Positions 17,649-25,920 of a DNA stretch of 64,000 nucleotides are shown piece after piece (the first letter of the stretch is position 1; each line of letters begins with the position of its first letter). The notes under the pieces are model-generated. The model was not told the origin of the DNA. It was given only the letters and a program-made list of their open reading frames with translations, and searched no databases. A program made the translations under genes and the position numbers. Source of the DNA: Brevibacillus reuszeri (GTDB taxonomy: Bacteria; Bacillota; Bacilli; Brevibacillales; Brevibacillaceae); contig NZ_BEXF01000026.1 of NCBI RefSeq assembly GCF_002897295.1, forward strand, positions 1 through 64,000, written 5' to 3'.

Positions 17649-18929
17649 ATGTTACTTTCTGAACTAGAAGAAAAGAAACTGACTGATCTCTATAAGCTGG
17701 CAAAGGAATACCACATTCCTTACTACTCGCAGCTGAAGAAAAAAGAACTGATTTTCGCAATTCTTCGCGCGAGAGCTGAACGAGACGGTCTGATGTTTAT
17801 GGAGGGAGTTTTGGAAATCCTGCCAGAAGGCTATGGATTTCTACGCCCGATCAACTATCTCCCGAGCTCGGAGGATATCTACATCTCCCAATCGCAGATT
17901 CGTCGCTTCGATCTGCGAATGGGGGATGTGGTGTCGGGTAAAGCCCGTCCGCCAAAGGAAAACGAGCGATATTTCGGCCTTTTGCAAGTAGAAGCAGTAA
18001 ACGGAGAAGACCCTGAAACAGCTGCAGAGCGTCTTCATTTCCCCGCTTTGACACCGCTGTATCCTCAAACCAAGCTTGTGTTGGAAACAGCTCCTGAACG
18101 AGTTTCTACCCGCCTGATGGATCTCCTGGCTCCTGTTGGACTTGGACAACGCGGATTAATCGTTGCTCCGCCAAAAGCGGGGAAAACGATGCTACTCAAA
18201 GAGATTGCCAACAGCATTACAGAGAGTCGCCCTGATATTCATTTGTTTGTGCTGCTCATTGATGAGCGCCCAGAAGAGGTTACGGATATGCAGCGCTCAG
18301 TCAAAGGTGAGGTAGTGGCCTCTACGTTTGACGAGCTGCCGGAGAACCATATCAAAGTAGCTGAGCTTGTATTGGAGCGAGCGAAGCGTCTGGTTGAGCA
18401 CAAAAAAGATGTAGTAATTCTGCTCGATTCGATTACTCGTTTGGCACGTGCATACAACCTGGTGATTCCACCAAGTGGACGTACGCTATCCGGAGGGATT
18501 GACCCAGCGGCTTTCCACCGTCCGAAACGATTCTTTGGTTCTGCGCGTAACATTGAAGAGGGCGGCAGCCTGACGATCCTGGCAACTGCTTTGGTAGAGA
18601 CAGGCTCGCGCATGGACGACGTGATTTATGAAGAATTCAAAGGTACGGGAAACATGGAGCTCCATTTGGATCGCAAGCTAGCAGAACGCCGCATTTTCCC
18701 AGCGATCGATATTCGTCGCTCTGGAACACGCCGCGAAGAGCTGCTGCTTACCAAAGAAGAGCTGGATAAGCTGTGGATGATCCGTAAAAATATGAATGAA
18801 ACAAACGAGTTTGTGGATTCATTTATTAAAAAGCTGGCAGATACCAAGACAAATGACGAATTTTTACAAACCCTGGAATCCAAGCAAGGTCGGGGGAAAA
18901 CAGCAAATACGACGGCGAGTTCTTCATGA
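17649..18929 (+). CDS. rho: Transcription termination factor Rho
   Basis: A 426-residue hexameric RNA/DNA helicase that ends transcription. It has an N-terminal helical Rho_N domain (about 1-45), an OSB-fold RNA-binding domain (about 50-125, GFLRPxNYLPSSEDIYIS), and an ATPase domain with Walker A APPKAGKT and Walker B DVVILLDSITRLARAYN. The Q-loop/R-loop motifs GGIDPAAFHRPKRFFGSAR are intact. ATG 17649 follows AGAGTGGTGG. Its own intrinsic terminator begins inside the last codons. Confidence 0.96.
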   Translation: MLLSELEEKKLTDLYKLAKEYHIPYYSQLKKKELIFAILRARAERDGLMFMEGVLEILPEGYGFLRPINYLPSSEDIYISQSQIRRFDLRMGDVVSGKARPPKENERYFGLLQVEAVNGEDPETAAERLHFPALTPLYPQTKLVLETAPERVSTRLMDLLAPVGLGQRGLIVAPPKAGKTMLLKEIANSITESRPDIHLFVLLIDERPEEVTDMQRSVKGEVVASTFDELPENHIKVAELVLERAKRLVEHKKDVVILLDSITRLARAYNLVIPPSGRTLSGGIDPAAFHRPKRFFGSARNIEEGGSLTILATALVETGSRMDDVIYEEFKGTGNMELHLDRKLAERRIFPAIDIRRSGTRREELLLTKEELDKLWMIRKNMNETNEFVDSFIKKLADTKTNDEFLQTLESKQGRGKTANTTASSS

Positions 18930-18948
18930 CTCTCCGTCATTTTTTTTT
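18911..18948 (+). terminator. Intrinsic terminator overlapping the rho 3' end
   Basis: GACGG-c-GAGT pairs with ACTC-t-CCGTC (one mismatch), followed by nine Ts. The left arm lies in the last six codons of rho, including the Thr-Ser-Ser tail. Confidence 0.85.
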
Positions 18949-19001
18949 GCCTAAAGGCATACCGTTAGGAAGGAGTGGCTGAAAAAAGGAGGAGTGTTTC
19001 T

Positions 19002-19904
19002 GTGGAGTACGTGCAAGTAACTGCTCCGGTAACGAGCCAGGAGGAAGCGAAAACGGCCGTTGTGGAGCAGGCTTTGTTCCAAGCATTTAATCCGTATGCG
19101 AGCCTGGCCCGGCCGAATGCGTCGCCAAAAGGAAACGTGATGATGTACGCAGTTCGCCAGGGGGACACTCTCTCAGGAATCGCCCAAAGGTATGGGCTGA
19201 CTTTAAGAAAATTAGTAGAATCCAACAAGATAAATAACCCTCATCTTCTTGCGGTAGGGATGAAGCTCGTTATCAGTCAAGACGAAGTCACTCATATGGT
19301 GAAAAGAGGAGAAACATTAAACTATGTCTCGCAGCGATATGGTGTCAGCAGGGAGCTGTTGATTGAGCGCAATCCGCTGCTTAATTGGCTGTCGGACAAC
19401 CTGTATATTGGACAGGTACTCTACATCCCTATCGCGGGCACGAAGCAGATGCAGACGGAAGAGCTTGCCAAAAGACGGAATACGACGCAAGCAGCGAGTA
19501 GACAGGTGGTAGGCAGGATTAGAGGCGGGATGGAGTGGCCGGTCAAAGAGGCGACGATTACGAGCGGATTTGGCGTTCGTTGGGGAAGAGCGCATAAAGG
19601 GGTAGATCTGTGGAACCAAGCAGAATCACAAACACCGATCTACGCTGCAAAGGCAGGTACGGTTTTGGAGGCAGGGGCAAACCGCTCTGGGTATGGTCGC
19701 ATGGTCGTGTTGGATCATGGAGACGGTCTCCAAACGTTTTACGCGCATATGCGCAGTATTTCTGTAGCACCTGGGCAAATGGTGGATGCCGGGGACATGC
19801 TCGGCTATATGGGTCAGACAGGAGACTCGACAGGTTATCACCTACACTTTGAAGTGAGGCAGGACGATGTGCCGATTAACCCGCTCCCATACCTCGGCAG
19901 GTAA
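19002..19904 (+). CDS. LysM-M23 peptidase (cell-wall hydrolase) without a visible signal peptide
   Basis: A 300-residue protein. Two LysM peptidoglycan-binding domains occupy about 49-93 and 97-144. A lysostaphin-type M23 metallopeptidase domain (about 180-295) has zinc ligands His198 and Asp202 (HKGVD) and His282 (HLHFE); His249 is in YAHM. It should cut peptide cross-links in peptidoglycan. GTG 19002 is preferred because AAAGGAGGAG lies seven bases upstream; a GTG at 18975 overlaps its own ribosome site. The N-terminus is polar, with no signal peptide or membrane segment, so how it reaches the wall is unclear. It is absent between rho and rpmE in B. subtilis. Confidence 0.88.
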   Translation: MEYVQVTAPVTSQEEAKTAVVEQALFQAFNPYASLARPNASPKGNVMMYAVRQGDTLSGIAQRYGLTLRKLVESNKINNPHLLAVGMKLVISQDEVTHMVKRGETLNYVSQRYGVSRELLIERNPLLNWLSDNLYIGQVLYIPIAGTKQMQTEELAKRRNTTQAASRQVVGRIRGGMEWPVKEATITSGFGVRWGRAHKGVDLWNQAESQTPIYAAKAGTVLEAGANRSGYGRMVVLDHGDGLQTFYAHMRSISVAPGQMVDAGDMLGYMGQTGDSTGYHLHFEVRQDDVPINPLPYLGR

Positions 19905-19914
19905 CCCTTCACAA

Positions 19915-19943
19915 TTTACATTGCTTTTTCAATGCGATACAAT
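19915..19943 (+). promoter_or_regulatory. Promoter of the radical SAM gene
   Basis: TTTACA (19915-19920), 17 bases, TACAAT (19938-19943); ATG is 32 bases on. Near-consensus sigma-A. Confidence 0.7.
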
Positions 19944-19974
19944 GGGCAAAGCAAAGAAGTGAGGCGATTTCCCT

Positions 19975-21240
19975 ATGCATTTAGTATACGCAGATGAAAA
20001 AGGCAATGTTTACGATCACCCCGGCTTATTCGCTGTGGCTCGTAACGGAGATATATTGACAGAAGTACTGGAAGAAGAATTAATCCCGCTCCCGGAAGGA
20101 GCTACGCTGGTCAGCTTGCCAGATACAGTACCGATCGGAATGAACCCAGAGACCGGTGAAATGGTCAAGCTGGATGGCTGTACGGCTGTAGGAGCGCTCG
20201 TGCCGCAGGGGATTACACGTCTGCTGCTGCCAGGCTACGTAAAAAGCAACAAGGATAGCAAGCTGCCCCTGTTTGGCTATTCCGCTGTTGTTTGGAAGGA
20301 CAATCGTTTTTGGGTCGCTGGTCGTGCGAGTGATGATATTTATAAATGGGACCCGCTGAACTTTCCGATGGATGAGCTACGTCAGCGAGTGGAAAAGACA
20401 TTGGAGCTGTTCCCGCAAAACCGGATTTTAAACCACTTGTCCCATTGTGCTTTGGAATACGAGTGTCTGACAGCCTCCAATAACTTTTTCAACCGCTGGG
20501 AAGGCAGCTTGCCTGTCTCTTATACCTGTAACGCGGGTTGCTACGGATGTATTTCCGAGCAGCCAGAGGACAGCGGCTTCCCTTCACCGCAAACCCGGAT
20601 GAATTTCAAGCCGACAGAGGACGAGCTGGTTGAGGTCATGCTCCACCATTTGCAAACACCAGAGAGCATCATCAGCTTTGGCCAAGGCTGTGAAGGCGAG
20701 CCTTCGACGATGGCTTCCATCATCGTTCCGGCAATGCGACGTGTCCGTGAGGCAACTGATATGGGCTTCATTAACATTAATACGAATGCGGGTCTGACCG
20801 ACCACATCAAAGGGATTGTAGACGCAGGCCTCGACCTGATGCGCGTAAGTATCATCAGTGCCATTGACGAGCACTATAACGCTTATTACCGCCCTCGCAA
20901 CTATACGCTGGAAAATGTTGCGCGCTCGGCTGAGTATGCGGCTTCCAAAGGGGTATACACCTCGATTAACTACCTCTGCTTCCCGGGTGTTTTTGACCGT
21001 GAAGAAGAGATGGAGGCTATGATTAACTTCATTCGTCGAACAGGAATCAAGCTGATCCAGATGCGAAATCTGAACATCGATCCAGAAAGCTATCTGTCCA
21101 TGATTCCAAAGGCACAAGGTGAGGTTTTTGGAATGAAGCAGGCGATTGAAATTTATCAGGAAGAATTGCCAGATGTGGTAATCGGTTCGTTTACGCATAT
21201 TCCGCCAGAGGAGCTTCAGCGCAGGAAAAACATGGCCTAA
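19975..21240 (+). CDS. Uncharacterised radical SAM protein
   Basis: A 421-residue protein. The radical SAM cluster motif CNAGCYGC (Cys185, Cys189, Cys192) follows an unusually long N-terminal region (1-180) that I do not recognise. FGQGCEGEP matches the SAM-binding GGE-type motif. The barrel continues with INTNAGLTDHIKG and RVSIISA. No SPASM-type cysteine-rich tail is visible. ATG 19975 follows GAAGTGAGG. It has its own promoter, no partner enzyme or precursor peptide beside it, and lies between cell-wall and ribosomal genes. Substrate and product are unknown. Confidence 0.8.
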   Translation: MHLVYADEKGNVYDHPGLFAVARNGDILTEVLEEELIPLPEGATLVSLPDTVPIGMNPETGEMVKLDGCTAVGALVPQGITRLLLPGYVKSNKDSKLPLFGYSAVVWKDNRFWVAGRASDDIYKWDPLNFPMDELRQRVEKTLELFPQNRILNHLSHCALEYECLTASNNFFNRWEGSLPVSYTCNAGCYGCISEQPEDSGFPSPQTRMNFKPTEDELVEVMLHHLQTPESIISFGQGCEGEPSTMASIIVPAMRRVREATDMGFININTNAGLTDHIKGIVDAGLDLMRVSIISAIDEHYNAYYRPRNYTLENVARSAEYAASKGVYTSINYLCFPGVFDREEEMEAMINFIRRTGIKLIQMRNLNIDPESYLSMIPKAQGEVFGMKQAIEIYQEELPDVVIGSFTHIPPEELQRRKNMA

Positions 21241-21252
21241 TCGTCCAAGCTG

Positions 21253-21281
21253 TTGCATTTCGGCTGTCAGCGTGCTACTAT
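21253..21281 (+). promoter_or_regulatory. Promoter of rpmE
   Basis: TTGCAT (21253-21258), 17 bases, TACTAT (21276-21281). Confidence 0.6.
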
Positions 21282-21345
21282 CTGATATGTGTTGATATAA
21301 CTCTGTTTCGGCAAACGATTCAGGGCGGAAAGAGGTGTAGATAAG

Positions 21346-21546
21346 ATGAAACAAGGTATTCATCCTAAGTACAACGTAGTAACTGTTACATGTGCATGCG
21401 GTAACGAATTTGAATCCGGTTCCGTGAAACAAGCGTTGAAAGTGGAGATCTGCTCCAACTGCCATCCTTTCTTCACAGGAAAACAAAAATTCGTTGACGC
21501 TGGCGGACGTGTAGACCGTTTCAAACGCAAATACAATCTTTCCTAA
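21346..21546 (+). CDS. rpmE: 50S ribosomal protein L31 (zinc-binding form)
   Basis: A 66-residue L31 joining the large and small subunit heads. CACG and CSNC give the four-Cys zinc site that marks the C+ paralogue, the form expressed when zinc is plentiful. GGRVDRFKRKY is the conserved C-terminal motif. ATG 21346 follows AGAGGTG. It has its own promoter and a strong terminator, and is followed by tdk as in B. subtilis. Confidence 0.97.
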   Translation: MKQGIHPKYNVVTVTCACGNEFESGSVKQALKVEICSNCHPFFTGKQKFVDAGGRVDRFKRKYNLS

Positions 21547-21563
21547 TCGGAAAGGATTGGAGC

Positions 21564-21597
21564 AACCAGGTAGAGCGATCTACCTGGTTTTGTTTTT
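21564..21597 (+). terminator. Terminator after rpmE
   Basis: A perfect 11-bp stem (AACCAGGTAGA with TCTACCTGGTT), 4-base loop, then TTGTTTTTG. Confidence 0.9.
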
Positions 21598-21655
21598 GTC
21601 TGGCCATTTTTCAGAGAAAATGAATAACCACTTCTGGGCAAAGGGAGATAGAAAC

Positions 21656-22231
21656 GTGGCACAATTATATTTTCGATATGGGGCGATGAACGCTTCGAAA
21701 TCCATTCAGTTACTGACGGTCGCGCACAATTACGAGCAATCGGGAAAAAAGGTCATGGTGTTTACTCCCGCGGTGGATGATCGTTTCGGTGTAGGCAAAG
21801 TGGCTTCGCGCGTAGGGATCAGCCGAGAAGCGATTCCGATTAGCGAAGAGACAAACCTGTACGAAATCGTAGCAGCCGAAGCAGTCAAGCCAGATTGTGT
21901 GTTAGTGGATGAAGCGCAATTTATTGGCAAGCATCACGTCGAGCAGCTCGTTTTGATCGTCGATCGCTTAGGCATACCTGTTATTGTTTACGGTCTCTTG
22001 AAAAACTTTAAAAATGAGCTCTTCCCGGGAAGTGCGGCGCTGCTCTGTGAGGCGGATAAGGTAGAAGAGATCAAGACCGTCTGTGTGTACTGCAATAAAA
22101 AGGCGACCCATATTTTAAAATTCAAAAATGGACAACCGGTATATACTGGAGAGACGATTGAAATCGCTGGAAATGATACATACAGCAGCGTTTGTCGCCA
22201 GCACTACTATCGTCCGCCGCTCAATAGCTAA
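21656..22231 (+). CDS. tdk: Thymidine kinase
   Basis: A 191-residue type II thymidine kinase for pyrimidine salvage. GAMNASKSIQLLTVAHNYE is the P-loop region, where the canonical GPMxSGKS is altered. The catalytic Glu is in VLVDEAQFI. A structural zinc site is formed by CVYC and the C-terminal Cys/His (VCRQHYY). GTG 21656 follows AAGGGAGAT; an upstream in-frame ATG at 21557 lies in the rpmE terminator and is rejected. The P-loop reads AMNASKS rather than the usual PMFAGKT/S; the Lys-Ser pair is kept. Confidence 0.9.
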   Translation: MAQLYFRYGAMNASKSIQLLTVAHNYEQSGKKVMVFTPAVDDRFGVGKVASRVGISREAIPISEETNLYEIVAAEAVKPDCVLVDEAQFIGKHHVEQLVLIVDRLGIPVIVYGLLKNFKNELFPGSAALLCEADKVEEIKTVCVYCNKKATHILKFKNGQPVYTGETIEIAGNDTYSSVCRQHYYRPPLNS

Positions 22232-22257
22232 CGCATTTTGCATAACGTTCTGGATAG

Positions 22258-22333
22258 AAGCTACCTCCGTTTTGGATGTGCATGAGCCCGTCATGGGATG
22301 CGCAGACTAAAGCAAAACAGGAGGTGGCTTTTT
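22258..22333 (+). promoter_or_regulatory. Long hairpin sequestering the ribosome site of the YhcN-type lipoprotein gene
   Basis: Positions 22258-22274 pair with 22313-22330 in 17 bp with one bulged A and one G-U. An inner stem TGTGCAT/ATGCGCA follows. The right arm contains AGGAGG (22319-22324), the ribosome site for the ATG at 22335, and is followed by TTTTT. It can act as terminator for tdk and as a translation block for the next gene. Confidence 0.6.
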
Positions 22334-22334
22334 C

Positions 22335-22832
22335 ATGCGTAAAACGTCGGTTTGGAAAAGCGGGCTGGCAGTTGTGGGCGTGCTTGTTCTTTCGTCTGTC
22401 CTGACTGCTGGGTGTGGTCGCAGCACGACCCAGGAGAAAAGCTATAATACACAAAGAGTAGAGGGGCAGCGTCCGGCTACGATAGCCGGAGAGAGTAGCG
22501 GAGATACACTACATCGCCCGGCACCACATACACAGGATCGAGACTCCTTGATGGGGCGCAATCAAAACCCGAATATGATCATCGGACAATCAAATGTACG
22601 GAATTCCCAAATCGATATGAACAACATGGAAATGATGGCTAAATCGGTTCCGGGTGTGGAGGGCGCTCGTATCACCTTAAACGGTGCAAATGCATATGTT
22701 ACTCTTGATCTCGTGCACAACATTACTGCTGGGCAGGCGCGGACGGTTGAACAAGACGTCATTGCCGCCCTGAAGCAGAAAATACCACGGTATGATTTTC
22801 ACGTAACCTCCAATGAAGGATTCCATCGTTAA
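22335..22832 (+). CDS. YhcN/YlaJ-family sporulation lipoprotein
   Basis: A 165-residue lipoprotein: basic N-terminus, hydrophobic helix and lipobox LTAGC (Cys about 27), then a polar linker and a C-terminal domain with MMAKSVPGVEGARITLNG and ARTVEQDVIAALKQKIPRY. The latter matches the spore lipoprotein YhcN/YlaJ family, membrane proteins of forespores needed for normal germination in some Bacillus. The ribosome site AGGAGG lies within a long hairpin. No convincing sigma-F/G promoter was found. Confidence 0.8.
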   Translation: MRKTSVWKSGLAVVGVLVLSSVLTAGCGRSTTQEKSYNTQRVEGQRPATIAGESSGDTLHRPAPHTQDRDSLMGRNQNPNMIIGQSNVRNSQIDMNNMEMMAKSVPGVEGARITLNGANAYVTLDLVHNITAGQARTVEQDVIAALKQKIPRYDFHVTSNEGFHR

Positions 22833-22862
22833 CCTTTTTGGCAAAAGGGAAGCGTGTAGAAA

Positions 22863-22890
22863 GGCTCGGGAATCCCGGGCCTGTTTTTGT
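22863..22890 (+). terminator. Terminator after the YhcN-type gene
   Basis: GGCTCGGG pairs with CCCGGGCC (8 bp, one G-U), 3-base loop, then TGTTTTTG. Confidence 0.85.
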
Positions 22891-22924
22891 ATTTTGAAAA
22901 AGATTCCCAGTAAAATAATGCGCT

Positions 22925-22953
22925 TTGACTTATTTCTACTTTCCTCCTATAAT
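22925..22953 (+). promoter_or_regulatory. Promoter of prfA
   Basis: TTGACT (22925-22930), 17 bases, TATAAT (22948-22953). Near-perfect sigma-A promoter. Confidence 0.85.
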
Positions 22954-23005
22954 TTATCTGTTATGATTGTTTTTTTAGTCATTCTTTGTTATGGGGTGAA
23001 ATACA

Positions 23006-24082
23006 ATGTTTACACGCTTATCTGCTGTTGAAGAGCGTTTTGAAGAGGTAACCAATCTCCTATGTGACCCCGACGTCATTAGTGATACAAAGCGCTTGCG
23101 CGAGCTGTCCAAAGAACAGTCATCGTTGGAAGAAACCGTAACAACATACCGTGAATATAAATCAGTTGTAAGTCAGATGGATGATGCAAAAGCCATGCAG
23201 GAAGAAAAGCTCGATGATGAAATGCGTGAAATGGTTAAGCTGGAAATCAGCGAACTGACTGCACGCAAGGAGCAATTGGAAGAGCGCTTGAAAATCCTGC
23301 TGCTTCCAAAAGACCCTAACGACGACAAAAACGTGATCGTGGAAGTGCGCGGTGCGGCAGGCGGTGAGGAAGCAGCCTTGTTTGCAGCTGTTCTTTTCCG
23401 TATGTATACACGTTTTGCTGAGCGTAACGGCTTTAAAATCGAGGTATTGGAGGCAAGTCCTACCGATATCGGCGGCTACAAGGAGATCGTTTTCTCCCTC
23501 AGCGGTCGCGGTGCTTACAGCAAAATGAAATTCGAGAGCGGTGCCCATCGTGTGCAGCGTATCCCGGCGACTGAATCTGGCGGACGTATTCATACGTCTA
23601 CAGCAACTGTACTTGTTCTGCCAGAAGCGGAAGACGTGGAAGTGGAAGTACACGAAAAAGACATCCGCATCGACACCTTCTGTTCCAGTGGAGCGGGTGG
23701 ACAAAGCGTTAACACCACCAAGTCGGCGGTGCGTGTTACGCATATTCCTACAGGTATCATGGTTTCCTGTCAGGATGAGAAGTCCCAGCACTCGAATAAA
23801 GACAAGGCGCTGCGCGTATTGCGTGCACGTCTGTATGACTTTTACATGCAGCAGCAAAATGCGGAAGCAGATGCTACGCGGAAAAGCCTGGTTGGTACTG
23901 GCGACCGTAGCGAGCGCATCCGTACGTACAATTATCCGCAAAGCCGTGTAACCGACCACCGCATCGGTTTGACACTGCACCGTCTGGAATCCGTTCTGGA
24001 AGGCGAGCTGGATGAAGTGATCGATAACCTCATCATGCATGAACAAACGGAGCTTTTGAAAAGCCATGCACACTCCGCTTGA
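23006..24082 (+). CDS. prfA: Peptide chain release factor 1
   Basis: A 358-residue class I release factor for UAA and UAG. The catalytic GGQ loop is SGAGGQSVNTTKSAVRVTH, the substrate for PrmC methylation. The stop-codon-recognition region is in GAHRVQRIPATESGGR and SQHSNKDKA. Length is standard. ATG 23006 follows GGGGTGA. The gene overlaps prmC by 17 bases, so the factor and its methylase are translationally coupled, as in B. subtilis. Confidence 0.97.
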   Translation: MFTRLSAVEERFEEVTNLLCDPDVISDTKRLRELSKEQSSLEETVTTYREYKSVVSQMDDAKAMQEEKLDDEMREMVKLEISELTARKEQLEERLKILLLPKDPNDDKNVIVEVRGAAGGEEAALFAAVLFRMYTRFAERNGFKIEVLEASPTDIGGYKEIVFSLSGRGAYSKMKFESGAHRVQRIPATESGGRIHTSTATVLVLPEAEDVEVEVHEKDIRIDTFCSSGAGGQSVNTTKSAVRVTHIPTGIMVSCQDEKSQHSNKDKALRVLRARLYDFYMQQQNAEADATRKSLVGTGDRSERIRTYNYPQSRVTDHRIGLTLHRLESVLEGELDEVIDNLIMHEQTELLKSHAHSA

Positions 24083-24956
24083 TTGGTCTGATGTCAAAAC
24101 GATTCGAGAAGCCCAAATGCGGGCTTCTTCGTTTTTGCGGGAGCACGGGGCAAAAGACCCTTTATTCGAAGCGGAGCTGTTGATTCGGCATTGCCTGGAC
24201 CTAGACCGTACGCGGTTTTTGATCTCACAGATGGAGCCTATTTCTCGCGATGTGATCGAGCGATTGGTTGCGCTTTGCCAGCGGCGTGCACAGTCTGAAC
24301 CACTTCAGTACATGTTTGGTTCTCAGGAGTTTTATGGGCGTGTGTTCCATGTCCGTCCTGGTGTGCTGATTCCTCGTCCGGAGACAGAAATTTTAATCGA
24401 GCAGGTTATCAGACTGGCAGACGAGCTATGGCAAGCAGATGAAAAGCTATCAGTCGCCGATATCGGTACCGGCAGTGGAGCGATTTGTATTACCATTGCT
24501 AGCGAGCGTGCGCACTGGAATGTAACAACGGTGGACCTGTCACCGGAAGCGACAGCCATTGCGAAGGAAAATGCAGAAAGACTAGGCGCTACTGTCCGCT
24601 TTTTACAGGGGGATTTAGTAGAGCCACTCCTGCAGGCTGGTGAACAAGTTGATATTTTGGTTTCCAATCCGCCGTATATTCCGAGTCGTGATGTGGATGA
24701 GCTGGACGAGGAAGTGCGCGTTCACGAGCCGCGGATGGCTTTGGATGGGGGCGCGGACGGACTTGTTTTTTATCGGCGCTTGTGTGAGGCATTGCCACGG
24801 ATACTGAGGCCGAAAGCAATCGTTGCTTTTGAGGTAGGGATTCACCAGGCAAGAGATGTAGCAGATTTGATGACAGGCTCAGGTGTTATTGAAGCCGTGA
24901 GCATCGTCAATGATTTGGCTGGAATTGAGCGGGTTGTTATCGGCGTAAGACGGTAG
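24066..24956 (+). CDS. prmC: Release factor glutamine methyltransferase
   Basis: A 296-residue SAM-dependent methyltransferase modifying the Gln of the GGQ loop in RF1/RF2. An N-terminal helical substrate domain (1-85) precedes the Rossmann domain with motif I VADIGTGSGAICI and catalytic NPPY in VSNPPYIPS. The start overlaps the end of prfA. A terminator begins just before its stop codon. Confidence 0.95.
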   Translation: MHTPLDWSDVKTIREAQMRASSFLREHGAKDPLFEAELLIRHCLDLDRTRFLISQMEPISRDVIERLVALCQRRAQSEPLQYMFGSQEFYGRVFHVRPGVLIPRPETEILIEQVIRLADELWQADEKLSVADIGTGSGAICITIASERAHWNVTTVDLSPEATAIAKENAERLGATVRFLQGDLVEPLLQAGEQVDILVSNPPYIPSRDVDELDEEVRVHEPRMALDGGADGLVFYRRLCEALPRILRPKAIVAFEVGIHQARDVADLMTGSGVIEAVSIVNDLAGIERVVIGVRR

Positions 24957-24982
24957 AGGCGTAGTCCTCTCGCCGTCTTTTT
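24948..24982 (+). terminator. Terminator overlapping the prmC stop
   Basis: AGACGG pairs with CCGTCT, and an inner AGAGG with CCTCT, then TTTTTG. Confidence 0.8.
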
Positions 24983-25016
24983 GCTGAAATTGCGCGAATA
25001 TTCGTTAGTCGACGTT

Positions 25017-25043
25017 TGAATCTCGAAGCTTCTGTCCATACTG
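25017..25043 (+). promoter_or_regulatory. Putative sigma-F promoter of spoIIR
   Basis: TGAATC (25017-25022), 14 bases, CATACTG (25037-25043). The -10 resembles the sigma-F/sigma-G element (CATACTA). spoIIR is a sigma-F gene in B. subtilis. Confidence 0.45.
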
Positions 25044-25098
25044 ATCCTAAGAAGAGAAAAGAGACTCGGAAGATCAGTAGAGAGGGAGACGGAAGGAT

Positions 25099-25851
25099 AT
25101 GAAACGGACGCTACTTTTAGGATTTACGTTGATCGTGCTTATGATGAGCTGGGAGGGACAGCTTACTTCGGCTAATGTTTTGGATAATGGGCCGATCCCT
25201 CAGGAATCAATTCGGTTGCGCATCATTGCCAATAGTGATTCGGTTCAGGATCAATGGTTGAAGCGTGAAGTACGGGATGCACTCATTGCTCAGATGGAAA
25301 CTTGGGCTGACGATATCAAGTCTTTTGAGGAAGCGCAGGAGGTCGTTGAGGCTAATTTGCCAGTATTGCAGGAAGTGGTAGACAAAACGATACGTGAACG
25401 TGGTTTTTCCTATACAGCTGTGGTAGATTTCGGCCAAGTGCCTTTTCCGACTAAATTGTACGGCTCTTATGTGTACCCTGCTGGAAATTATGAGGCACTG
25501 CGTGTACAAATCGGGGAAGCTAAAGGACAAAACTGGTGGTGCGTATTATTCCCGCCACTCTGCTTTATCGATATGTCCAACGGCGATGCAGTTGCCGCAG
25601 CAGCGGAAGTGAGCAAGGAGCAGACGGAAGGAGCAGACAGCTTGTCAGTGGGAAATGCTATTTCGCAGACCACCTCCTCGATCAGCTCGATGGACAGCTC
25701 GCTTTCAGAATTGCAGCAGTGGCGCCAAGCTCGTTTGGAGCCAGAGCAACAGCAAACAAGCATTTCCATGGAGAAGGTAGAGCCTGCACCTGCTCCTGAA
25801 GTACAGGTCAGATTTTATCTGTGGGAAAAGCTGGAGAGCTGGTTCTCGTAA
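25099..25851 (+). CDS. spoIIR: Stage II sporulation protein R
   Basis: A 250-residue secreted signalling protein. It is made in the forespore and triggers SpoIIGA to process pro-sigma-E in the mother cell. A signal peptide spans about 1-26 (hydrophobic, ending SANV). The core RLRIIANSDSVQDQWLKREV and QNWWCVLFPPLCFID are SpoIIR hallmarks. The C-terminal 70 residues are Ser/Gln/Glu-rich and poorly conserved. ATG 25099 follows AGAGAGGGAGA. Its own sigma-F-like promoter fits forespore expression. Confidence 0.95.
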   Translation: MKRTLLLGFTLIVLMMSWEGQLTSANVLDNGPIPQESIRLRIIANSDSVQDQWLKREVRDALIAQMETWADDIKSFEEAQEVVEANLPVLQEVVDKTIRERGFSYTAVVDFGQVPFPTKLYGSYVYPAGNYEALRVQIGEAKGQNWWCVLFPPLCFIDMSNGDAVAAAAEVSKEQTEGADSLSVGNAISQTTSSISSMDSSLSELQQWRQARLEPEQQQTSISMEKVEPAPAPEVQVRFYLWEKLESWFS

Positions 25852-25857
25852 GATATA

Positions 25858-25898
25858 GAAAAAGCAAACGACACCGAGCAAATGTCAGGTGTCGTTTG
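25858..25898 (-). terminator. Terminator for the DUF3298 gene (shared with spoIIR)
   Basis: GCAAACGACACC (25864-25875) pairs with GGTGTCGTTTG (25888-25898). On the minus strand a T-run follows. On the plus strand there is none, so termination is mainly leftward. Confidence 0.75.
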
Positions 25899-25920
25899 TG
25901 CGTAGGCGTATAGAAGCTTT

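Noticed and set aside
22239..22265. Sigma-G-like promoter for the YhcN-type gene
   Set aside because: TGCATA resembles a -35, but there is no matching -10 at proper spacing.
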